The position numbers were made by a program, and so were the translations under genes. Shown here one piece after another: positions 1 through 6,266 of a DNA stretch of 9,038 bases (position 1 is the first letter of the stretch; each line of letters begins with the position of its first letter). A model generated the notes under the pieces. The model worked only from the letters and a program-made list of their open reading frames with translations, did no database searches and was not told where the DNA came from. Source of the stretch: Rhodobacteraceae bacterium UBA3087 (lineage in GTDB: Bacteria; Pseudomonadota; Alphaproteobacteria; Rhodobacterales; Rhodobacteraceae). The stretch lies in assembly GCA_002367285.1 (NCBI GenBank), contig DFBF01000266.1:2090-11127 (forward strand), in the 5' to 3' direction.

Positions 1-738
1 ATCGTCGACACCTGGTGGCAGACCGAAACCGGCGGTCACATGATGACCCCGATGCCGGGCGCCCATGCGACCAAACCGGGGTCCGCGATGAAACCATTCT
101 TTGGCGTACAGCCGGTGGTTCTGGACCCGCAGTCGGGCGAAGAAACCCACGGCAATGGCGTCGAAGGCGTCCTGTGTATCAAGGACAGCTGGCCTGGCCA
201 GATGCGCACCGTCTATGGCGACCATGAGCGGTTCCAGAAGACCTATTTCAACGACTATCACGGCTATTATTTCGCCGGTGACGGCTGTCGCCGCGACGAA
301 GATGGTGATTACTGGATCACCGGTCGCGTTGATGACGTGATCAACGTGTCCGGCCACCGTATGGGCACCGCCGAAGTCGAAAGCGCCCTGGTTGCGCACC
401 CGAAAGTGGCCGAGGCCGCCGTGGTTGGGTATCCGCACGACATCAAAGGGCAGGGCATCTATTGCTATGTCACGCTGATGAACGACGTGGAGCCGACCGA
501 AGAGCTGCGCAAGGCGCTGCGCACCTGGGTTCGCACCGAAATCGGCCCGATTGCCGCGCCTGATCTGATCCAGTGGTCGCCGGGTCTGCCGAAAACCCGT
601 TCCGGTAAAATCATGCGCCGTATCCTGCGCAAGATCGCCGAAAACGATTTTGGCGCGCTGGGCGACACCTCGACCCTGGCCGAACCGGGTGTGGTGGACG
701 AACTGATCGACAATCGCATGAACCGGAGTGACGACTGA
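1..738 (+). CDS. acs: Acetyl-coenzyme A synthetase (AMP-forming), C-terminal part
   Basis: Activates acetate: acetate + ATP + CoA gives acetyl-CoA + AMP + PPi, in the cytoplasm. The frame is open from the first base, so the gene starts upstream; 245 residues of about 650 are visible. Seen in sequence: the adenylation motif WWQTETGG (visible residues 5-12), the hinge and C-terminal-domain motif GRVDDVINVSGHRMGTAEVE (from residue 108), and PKTRSGKIMRR with the catalytic lysine of SGK at residue 203 (codon 607-609). That lysine is the one acetylated by Pat-type enzymes and deacetylated by CobB in characterised Acs proteins; such regulation here is inference. The ending GDTSTLAEP...VVDELIDNR is typical of Acs. 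The stop TGA (736-738) shares its last base with the ATG of the next gene, suggesting translational coupling to adenylate kinase. No lesion is seen. Confidence 0.97.
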   Translation: MVDTWWQTETGGHMMTPMPGAHATKPGSAMKPFFGVQPVVLDPQSGEETHGNGVEGVLCIKDSWPGQMRTVYGDHERFQKTYFNDYHGYYFAGDGCRRDEDGDYWITGRVDDVINVSGHRMGTAEVESALVAHPKVAEAAVVGYPHDIKGQGIYCYVTLMNDVEPTEELRKALRTWVRTEIGPIAAPDLIQWSPGLPKTRSGKIMRRILRKIAENDFGALGDTSTLAEPGVVDELIDNRMNRSDD

Positions 739-1424
739 TGGACGGCGCAAGTACCGCGAACGCCGCGCCCGTCTTGATCCTGCTTGGCCCCCCCGGGGCC
801 GGCAAAGGCACCCAGGCCCGGATGTTGGAAGACAGGTTTGGCCTGGTTCAGCTGTCGACCGGCGACCTTCTGCGTGCAGCTGTGGCAGCTGGCACGGACG
901 CTGGCAAGGCCGCCAAAGCCGTGATGGAGGCGGGCGGGCTGGTCAGCGACCAGATCGTCATCGACATCCTGCGCGACCGTCTGGCTGACGCTGATTGTGC
1001 CAAGGGCGTGATCCTGGATGGCTTTCCACGCACCACGGTTCAGGCCGAGGCGCTGGACACCCTGTTGGCCGAAAGCGGCCAGCGCATCAATGCGGCGATC
1101 AGCCTTGAGGTGGACGACGCGGCGATGGTGACGCGCATCGCGGGCCGCTATACCTGTGGTGGTTGCGGCGAAGGCTATCACGACAGCTTCAAGCAGCCCG
1201 CCAAGGATGGTATCTGCGACAAATGCGGCGGCACGGACATGAAGCGCCGGGCCGACGACAACGCCGAAACCGTGGGCAGCCGGCTTGAGGCCTATCACGC
1301 GCAGACGGCGCCGCTCATTACCTACTATGACGGTAAGGGTAGCCTGCAAAAGATCGATGCCATGGGCGCGATTGGGGACATTGCAGATGGGCTGAACGCA
1401 ATCGTCGAACAGGCGACCGCGTAA
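738..1424 (+). CDS. adk: Adenylate kinase, zinc-binding LID type
   Basis: Interconverts AMP + ATP and 2 ADP. The 228-residue protein has the P-loop GPPGAGKGT (residues 17-25), the AMP-site motif STGDLLR (40-46), DGFPRT (94-99) and a LID carrying two Cys-x2-Cys pairs (C140/C143 and C160/C163), which in this family bind a structural zinc. The arginine/aspartate motif RRADD (170-174) follows the LID. It is slightly longer than the usual 214-217 residues because of a roughly 10-residue N-terminal extension; the ATG at 738 is preferred because it overlaps the acs stop (TGATG). Placing Adk directly behind AMP-forming Acs makes metabolic sense: each acetate activated releases one AMP, and Adk returns it to the ADP/ATP pool. 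That link is inference from context. Many alphaproteobacteria also carry an adk in the ribosomal-protein cluster, so this may be a second copy. The frame is intact through a 7-C run (788-794). Confidence 0.96.
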   Translation: MDGASTANAAPVLILLGPPGAGKGTQARMLEDRFGLVQLSTGDLLRAAVAAGTDAGKAAKAVMEAGGLVSDQIVIDILRDRLADADCAKGVILDGFPRTTVQAEALDTLLAESGQRINAAISLEVDDAAMVTRIAGRYTCGGCGEGYHDSFKQPAKDGICDKCGGTDMKRRADDNAETVGSRLEAYHAQTAPLITYYDGKGSLQKIDAMGAIGDIADGLNAIVEQATA

Positions 1425-1433
1425 CGGGACAGG

Positions 1434-1456
1434 TGGGGTCACGCGCGGTGGCCCCA
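1434..1456 (+). terminator. Hairpin after adk, possible terminator or attenuator
   Basis: An inverted repeat ten bases after the adk stop can form a 9-bp stem (1434-1442 with 1448-1456, one G-T wobble) around the 5-base loop GCGCG. No T-run follows, so it is not a textbook intrinsic terminator. It may instead attenuate transcription or stabilise the acs-adk transcript. The stem is seen directly; its function is inferred. Confidence 0.5.
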
Positions 1457-1491
1457 TTCGAGGAAGCGAAACAACAAGGGGAGGGGGACTT

Positions 1492-1727
1492 ATGTCCGAA
1501 ACGTCCTCCAACAGCGCGTCTTGATCAGCCTGGTAATCTAGGCCGTGGTCTCATTCGGGTTCGGCATTCTGCTGCGCCCCATGCTTTCGGGCATCCGCGT
1601 CGGAGGCACCGATCTGGGCTTCTGGTTCGCTCAGCAGGGGGCGATCCTCGTCTTCTTGGCACTGATCTTCAACTACGGCTGGCGCATGAACAAGCTCGAC
1701 CGTGAACACGGCGTCGACGACGAATAA
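1492..1727 (+). pseudogene. DUF4212 family symporter small subunit, broken
   Basis: Intact relatives (TIGR03647/DUF4212, about 80-90 residues, two membrane helices) sit directly upstream of VC_2705-type sodium:solute symporters and are thought to form its small subunit. A purine-rich ribosome site (about 1477-1488) precedes an ATG at 1492 that opens MSETSSNSAS and hits TGA at 1522-1524. From about 1518 the family sequence continues in another frame (LISLVI, then a stop, then AVVSFGFGILL), and runs to TAA at 1725-1727 through the conserved LGFWFAQQG and NYGWRMNKLDREHG. Two lesions are therefore visible: loss of DNA around 1518 that removes several expected N-terminal residues and shifts the frame, and TAG at 1539-1541 where relatives have tryptophan (TGG to TAG). 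A GTG at 1545 could start a 60-residue remnant but would lack the first half of helix 1. Family and order are confident; the exact missing length is inferred. Confidence 0.85.
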
Positions 1728-1741
1728 GGACCCAGGGACAG

Positions 1742-2981
1742 GTGGATCAGTTTGCAATCAACCTTCTGTTTGTTGGCGCGAGCTTCGCGCTGCACATCGG
1801 TATCGCAATGTGGGCCCGTGCGGGCGCAACCTCGGAATTCTATGCGGCTGGTCGTGGGGTTCACCCCGTCACAAACGGTATGGCAACCGCCGCTGACTGG
1901 ATGTCGGCCGCGTCCTTCATCTCGATGGCCAGCCTGATCGCCTTTACCGGCTATGACAACAGCACGTTCCTGATGGGCTGGACCGGTGGCTATGTGCTTT
2001 TGGCGCTGCTGCTGGCCCCTTACCTGCGTAAGTTCGGCAAGTTCACTGTGTCGGAATTTATCGGTGATCGCTTCTATTCGCCGACCGCGCGCCTTGTGGC
2101 GGTTGTCTGCCTGATTGTTGCATCGACCACTTACGTGATCGGCCAGATGACCAGTGTGGGCGTGGCCTTTGGCCGCGTTCTGGACGTCAGCAACACAACC
2201 GGCTGATGATCGGTGCCTGTGTTGTGTTCGCTTTCGCCGTGTTTGGCGGCATGAAAGGTGTGACCTTCACCCAGGTTGCGCAGTACGTTGTGCTGATCCT
2301 GGCCTACACCATTCCGGCGATCTTCATCTTGCTGCAACTGACGGGCAACCCGATCCCGGCCCTGGGCCTGTTCGGCGTCCATGCTGATCTTCAGGCGATG
2401 GCTGCGAAACAGGGTTGGCTAGCACCAGGATGTCACGGTTAAACTTGGTCAGCTGGGTGATCGGCCTGGTTGCCGCCGGTGGTCTTGCCGCCGTGCTATC
2501 GACCGCTGCTGGTCTGTTGCTGGCGATTTCCTCGGCTGTGTCGCATGACCTGATCAAAGGTTCGCTGGACCCGAATATCTCGGAGAAAAACGAACTTCTG
2601 TCAGCTTGGATCGCCATGGGTGTTGCCATTGCGGTTGCAACTTATCTGGGTCTGAACCCTCTGGGTTTTGCGGTGCGAATAGTTTCCCTGGCCTTTGGTC
2701 TGGCGGCTGCGTCGACCTTCCCGGCGCTGATGATGGGTATCTTCTCGACCAAGATCAACAACACGGGCGCGGTGGCTGGTATGCTGTCCGGTCTGCTGGT
2801 GACGTTGCTCTATATCTTCCTGCACAAGGGGTGGTTCTTCATCCCCGACACGAACAGCTTCATCGATGCTGATCCGCTGTTGGGCACGATCAAGTCGACT
2901 TCGTTCGGTGCGATCGGTGCGATGATCAACTTCGCGGTTGCCTATGCTGTGTCGAGCATGACCAAGCCGACACCGGATCAC
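1742..2981 (+). pseudogene. Sodium:solute symporter, VC_2705 subfamily (acetate-type), broken
   Basis: Relatives (SSS family, TIGR03648, about 580 residues, 13 or so helices) import acetate or similar short acids with sodium. It begins at GTG 1742 after an AAGGA/CAGGGA region with MDQFAINLLFVGASFALHIG, and keeps strong matches such as NGMATAADWMSAASFISMA and LLAPYLRKFGKFTV. Lesion 1: one base missing at about 2203, giving TGA 2204-2206; the next frame resumes at once with MIGACVVFAFAVFGGMKGVT. Lesion 2: after GNPIPALGLFG, at about 2411-2455, a large internal stretch (roughly 100-150 residues by family length) is gone, replaced by a short piece in reverse orientation. Lesion 3: the C-terminal part (from SWVIGLVAAGGLAAVLSTAAG at 2451) runs to TKPTP at about 2975, where the tail is deleted and joined out of frame to the next gene. 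Family identity is recalled, not searched. No functional transporter can be made. Confidence 0.9.
2411..2455 (-). other. Micro-inverted segment of the symporter gene
   Basis: Read on the minus strand, this stretch encodes QLTKFNRDILVLANP. In VC_2705-type symporters the equivalent text (of the form DRDIMVLANPEIA..LP.WVI) lies immediately before the sequence that continues on the plus strand at 2451 (SWVIGLVAAGG). About 45 bp have therefore been flipped in place. The palindrome CAGCTG sits exactly at the right-hand junction (2450-2455). The reversed coding match is seen directly; the mechanism is inferred. Confidence 0.75.
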
Positions 2982-4050
2982 CCGCGGCCTGTCGGGCAAA
3001 GTTCTGGCCGAAGCCCTGCCGGTCACGACCCCGGTGGGCGACATCATGACCGCCAATCCGATCACGCTGGCCCCGTCCGCGATCGGGTCTGACGTGCTGC
3101 ACGCGATGATGGAACGCAAGATCGGCCATGTGTCAATTGTCGAAAGCGGCAAGCTGGTCGGCATCGTCACGCAAACCGATCTGACCCGGTTCCAGGCGGT
3201 CAGTTCCGTCGAACTGGTCAGTGAAATCGCCCATGCGGCCACAGCCGAAGATACGGCCAAGGTCACCGCCCGCATCCGCAGTTGTTGGTGCCATTGGTCG
3301 CCAGGGGCCGCCCGCATCAGGTGGTCACGCGCCTGATTGCCGATATCGCCGACCCCGTGATCCGCCGTCTGTTGATGCTGGCCGAAGAAACGCTGGGTCC
3401 GGCGCCCGTGCCCTATCTGTGGTTGGCTTGTGGCAGTCAGGGGCGTCAGGAAAAAACCGGCGTGTCTGATCAGGGCAACTGCCTGATCCTGAATGACGCG
3501 GTGACGGACGCCGACCACGACGGGTATTTCGCCCAGATGGCCAAGATCGTGTGTGACGGGTTGGATGCCTGCGGCTATGTCTATTGTCCCGGCGATATGA
3601 TGGCGACCAACCCGATGTGGTGCCAGCCGCTGGTCAAATGGCGTGGCTATGTCAATGGTTGGGTCAACAAACCGGTGCCTGAGGCGCAGATGCTGGCCTC
3701 GGTCATGTTTGATCTGCGCCCGATCGGCGGCCACATAGGGTTGTTTGATGATTTGCAGGATCAGACCCTGACAATGGCGTACAAGAATTCGCTCTTTGTC
3801 GCGCATATGGTGTCCAATTCGCTGAAACACACCCTGCCTCTGGGCCTGCTGCGCGGGTTCGCGACGATCCGGTCGGGGGAACACAAGAACCCGCTGGATC
3901 GGAAACACATCGGTGTGGTGCCGGTGGTGGACAGGGGGCGTGTCTATGCGCTTCAGGCTCCCTTTGAGCAAGGTGAACACCCGCGCTCGGCTGGAGGCAG
4001 GGATCCACGCCGGTGTGCTGCCGAAATCCGGCGGTCGACACGCTGTCGAT
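2977..4050 (+). pseudogene. CBS-pair / DUF294 nucleotidyltransferase-like protein, broken
   Basis: Intact members (about 600 residues) have a cyclic-nucleotide-binding domain, two CBS domains, a DUF294 nucleotidyltransferase-like domain and DUF294_C, and commonly accompany DUF4212/acetate symporters; a signalling role is presumed. The N-terminal cNMP-binding part is deleted. Homology starts at ITRGLSGKVLAEALPVTTPV (about 2977) and continues through the CBS region (DIMTANPITL, KIGHVSIVESGKLVGIVTQ). A one-base loss at about 3274-3280 shifts the frame; it resumes at 3282 with LLVPLVARGRPHQVVTRL, LWLACGSQGRQEKTG, CGYVYCPGDMMATNP, MLASVMFDLRPIGG and SNSLKHTLPLGLLRGFATIR. A one-base gain at about 3960-3966 shifts it again (LSKVNTRARLEAG...LPKSGG), and the C-terminus is lost near 4040. 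The usual catalytic-type DQD reads DQG (Gly codon 3474-3476). LDRKH and VVDRGR probably also carry Leu-to-Arg changes compared with the family as I recall it. Confidence 0.88.
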
Positions 4051-4304
4051 CCGCACCCATGCCGTCGCGCCTGACCTGCGCATGGTGGATACCCTGTTCC
4101 TGGGCTGTTGGGCCGCACCAAGCAAGCTGATCGTTCTGACCGTTCTGGCCGATTGCGCAGGCGCACGGCGCGTGCCGCTGTTTGACAGTGTCGATTTCGG
4201 GCCGATTTCGGCGCAGATGGCTCCTTCACCGGGGCCGACTGACTGAGCATACCAGAGATGATGCGCCTTTGGTCGCGATCCGCGCCGCTGAGGTGCCGTC
4301 ATGA
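4013..4304 (+). pseudogene. Unidentified coding remnant between DUF294 and exonuclease genes
   Basis: I do not recognise this stretch. The frame ending TGA 4244-4246 reads like protein (VDTLSIRTHAVAPDLRMVDT, FLGCWAAPSKLIVLTVLADC). Another frame further on gives DDAPLVAIRAAEVPS and stops at TGA 4302-4304, overlapping the exonuclease ATG at 4301 as ATGA. That is the usual coupling between operon neighbours, so the last piece probably is the true 3' end of whatever gene preceded the exonuclease. The two pieces lie in different frames and neither has a plausible start with a ribosome site. It is most simply a gene degraded by frameshift or deletion, joined on its left to the truncated DUF294 gene. 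No function is proposed. Confidence 0.4.
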
Positions 4305-4716
4305 CCCGGTTCACAGGCCTGTCGCTGCGCCTTCGGGGATTGCTGTTCTTTGCCCTGTTGGCGGTCGGAAGCATTGTTGTCGTCGGGCTGGCGTTGTGGG
4401 TCGGATACCTGCGTGTCGCGGCCTCGGGCGCGATGTCCGGCTTTGTCTTTGCCGCCGTGCTGGCGGGGTTTGGTCTGGTGGCTTTGACCTCAGGGATCTG
4501 GTTCCTGTTTGACGAAAACGTCGCGCGCCCGATTGAACGCCTGGCGTCGGGGCTGCGCACGCAGGGGCAGGTGGGGTCGACACCCATGCCGCGCGCTATT
4601 TGGGCGTTCTGGCCCCGACCGCCGAGGCGGTGTCGGAACAGTTGATGCAATTGACCATGGATCAGGCAGGTGTCGTCACCGCCGAAACCGCGCGCCTGCT
4701 GGCTGATTTGAACTGA
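4301..4716 (+). pseudogene. Membrane-anchored 3'-5' exonuclease (DnaQ-like), N-terminal remnant fused to its C-terminal tail
   Basis: The start MTRFTGLSLRLRGLLFFALL, two hydrophobic helices (about residues 10-32 and 47-70) and the following FDENVARPIERLASGLR match the N-terminal region of the roughly 450-residue, PAS-like plus DEDDh exonuclease found beside DUF294 in Rhodobacterales. A frameshift at about 4560-4570 moves the reading to GGVDTHAARYLGVLAPTAEA and SEQLMQLTMDQAGVV. The sequence then passes from TAETARL straight into LLADLN and TGA (4714-4716), which resembles the extreme C-terminus of these exonucleases (of the form GRLLxDLN). The whole sensor and catalytic part, roughly 300 residues with the DxE and HxxxD motifs, is absent. 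The join lies in CGCCTGCTG (4693-4701), consistent with a deletion between short direct repeats. Absence of the nuclease domain is seen directly; the origin of the tail is inferred from recalled homologues. Confidence 0.72.
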
Positions 4717-4874
4717 CGTAACGACAGGCTGGGGCTGTATAGAATTTCGTCATGATATGGTGGTAAAGCGGCCATGTCATACGGCGGCTTGCGGTGACGA
4801 CGGTTCGGGGGCTACACAATGATGGATCCCGGCCGGGGCTCCTCCCGCCAATTCTGTCGTGTAAGAGGTCCCGA
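4717..4874 (+). other. Intergenic leader of the pta-ackA operon
   Basis: The 158-base spacer holds no convincing gene. A strong ribosome site AAGAGG (4863-4868) lies six bases before the ATG at 4875. A weak sigma-70-like pair might be TTGCGG (4789-4794) with CACAAT (4815-4820), but the 20-base spacing is poor. Since the upstream genes are dead, the pta-ackA promoter is expected here or further upstream. Confidence 0.4.
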
Positions 4875-6266
4875 ATGCTGCGAACCAACAAACTCTATGA
4901 CGATCTGAAAGTCGGCGACAGCGCGTCGTTGAAGCGGACTTGCACGGCGAATGATCTGTTTGTCTTTGCCCACGCCTCAGGCAACCTGAACCCGATCCAC
5001 CTGCCCAATGATGAACATGACAATCACGAAGCGGTTGCGCCGTCGATGTGGGTGGGGTCGCTGTTCAGCTCGGTGATCGGGAACACCCTGCCGGGCCCCG
5101 GATCGTTTTACCGGGCCCAAACGCTGGAGTTTTTGGGCCGCGCCCGTGTGGGGGATGAACTGACGGTGACGGTTACCGTGACCAAAAAGCTGCCCGACCA
5201 GATGATCGCGCTGGAGACACAGACCACCGGCCGCAATGGGCGGCTGTTGTGCGTCGGCACAGCCGAGGTGCAGACCCCGACCACCCGTGTGTCGATCGAG
5301 GACACGGACGAAGATATTCCCGACTTGGTGATCACCCGTCACAACCATTTCGACCGCATCCTAGAGGAGGTCGAGGGCCTGGCCCCGATCCCCACCGCCG
5401 TGGTTGCGCCGGAAGAACGCGAGGCCCTGGGGGGGGCTATGTTGGCGGCCAGGTACGATATCATCAAACCCATCCTGATTGGGTCGAAAACCTTGATCGA
5501 AGCCTGCGCTGCCGAGAATGGCGATGATCTGACGGGTATTGAAATCATTGACGTTCCCGGGCATGTGGCCGCTGCTGCCAAGGCCGTGGAACTGGCCCGC
5601 GCCGGGGTCGTTTCGGCGGTGATGAAGGGGCATTTGCATACCTCGGACCTGCTGGGCCAGATCCTGAAGAAAGACGGCGGGCTGCGCACCGCGCGGCGCC
5701 TGTCGCATGCGTTCATCATGGATGTGCCGGGGCTGGACCACCTGTTGGTCGTCACGGACGCGGCCGTGAACATCGCGCCAACCTTGATGGAGAAGGTGGA
5801 CATCACCCAGAACGCCATCGACCTGTGCCTGTCGCTGGGCATGGACCAGCCCAAGGTCGGGGTGTTGTCGGCGATTGAAACCGTGAACCCGGCGATCCAA
5901 TCAACGCTGGACGCCGCCGCGCTGTCGAAGATGGCCGATCGGGGCCAGATCAAGGGCGGGTTGGTTGACGGCCCGCTGGCGATGGACAACGCAATAGACG
6001 TGAACGCGGCCCGCACCAAGGGCATCACGTCGCTGGTCGCCGGGCGCGCCGAGGTCCTGTTGGTGCCGAACCTGGAGGCCGGCAACATGCTGGCCAAGGA
6101 GCTGACCTTCGTTGCCCACGCCGAAGCGGGCGGGCTGGTGCTGGGCGCCACGGTGCCGGTCATCGTGACCTCGCGCTCGGACGGTGAAAAGGCGCGATTG
6201 GCCTCCTGCGCCATCGCCGCGCTGTACCAGCAATGGTTGCTGCGCAATGCGCCCGGCGGGCATTGA
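4875..6266 (+). CDS. MaoC-like hydratase / phosphate acetyl(butyryl)transferase fusion protein
   Basis: A 463-residue cytoplasmic fusion. Residues about 1-140 form a MaoC-type hot-dog domain (HASGNLNPIHLPND at 33-46, then VAPSMWVGSLFSSVIGNTLP). Residues about 180-455 form a PTA/PTB domain that transfers an acyl group between CoA and phosphate (VMKGHLHTSDLLGQIL at 249-264, DITQNAIDLCLSLGM at 309-323, DGPLAMDNAID at 365-375, EAGNMLAKELTFVAHAEAGG at 401-420). With the overlapping acetate kinase it gives acetyl-CoA + Pi to acetyl phosphate to acetate + ATP, or the reverse. The ATG at 4875 is chosen over the in-frame upstream GTG at 4794 because of AAGAGG at 4863-4868 and the family start. The usual catalytic Asp of the hydratase motif D-x-N-P-x-H is Asn37; His42 is kept, so hydratase activity is doubtful. 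The frame is intact through an 8-G run (5429-5436). Confidence 0.94.
   Translation: MLRTNKLYDDLKVGDSASLKRTCTANDLFVFAHASGNLNPIHLPNDEHDNHEAVAPSMWVGSLFSSVIGNTLPGPGSFYRAQTLEFLGRARVGDELTVTVTVTKKLPDQMIALETQTTGRNGRLLCVGTAEVQTPTTRVSIEDTDEDIPDLVITRHNHFDRILEEVEGLAPIPTAVVAPEEREALGGAMLAARYDIIKPILIGSKTLIEACAAENGDDLTGIEIIDVPGHVAAAAKAVELARAGVVSAVMKGHLHTSDLLGQILKKDGGLRTARRLSHAFIMDVPGLDHLLVVTDAAVNIAPTLMEKVDITQNAIDLCLSLGMDQPKVGVLSAIETVNPAIQSTLDAAALSKMADRGQIKGGLVDGPLAMDNAIDVNAARTKGITSLVAGRAEVLLVPNLEAGNMLAKELTFVAHAEAGGLVLGATVPVIVTSRSDGEKARLASCAIAALYQQWLLRNAPGGH

Noticed and set aside
465..1511. 348-codon minus-strand open frame opposite acs and adk
   Set aside because: Antisense shadow; the plus-strand genes explain the region completely.
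2601..4250. 549-codon open frame on the minus strand
   Set aside because: A shadow of GC-rich coding DNA. Its low-complexity Arg/Pro/His-rich translation has no recognisable domain, and it spans several plus-strand genes with clear homology.
5429..5436. 8-G run in pta as a possible phase-variable tract
   Set aside because: It is within an intact frame, only one run of this kind was noted in the gene, and phase variation by poly-G is not established for this group. It serves better as evidence against homopolymer sequencing error.
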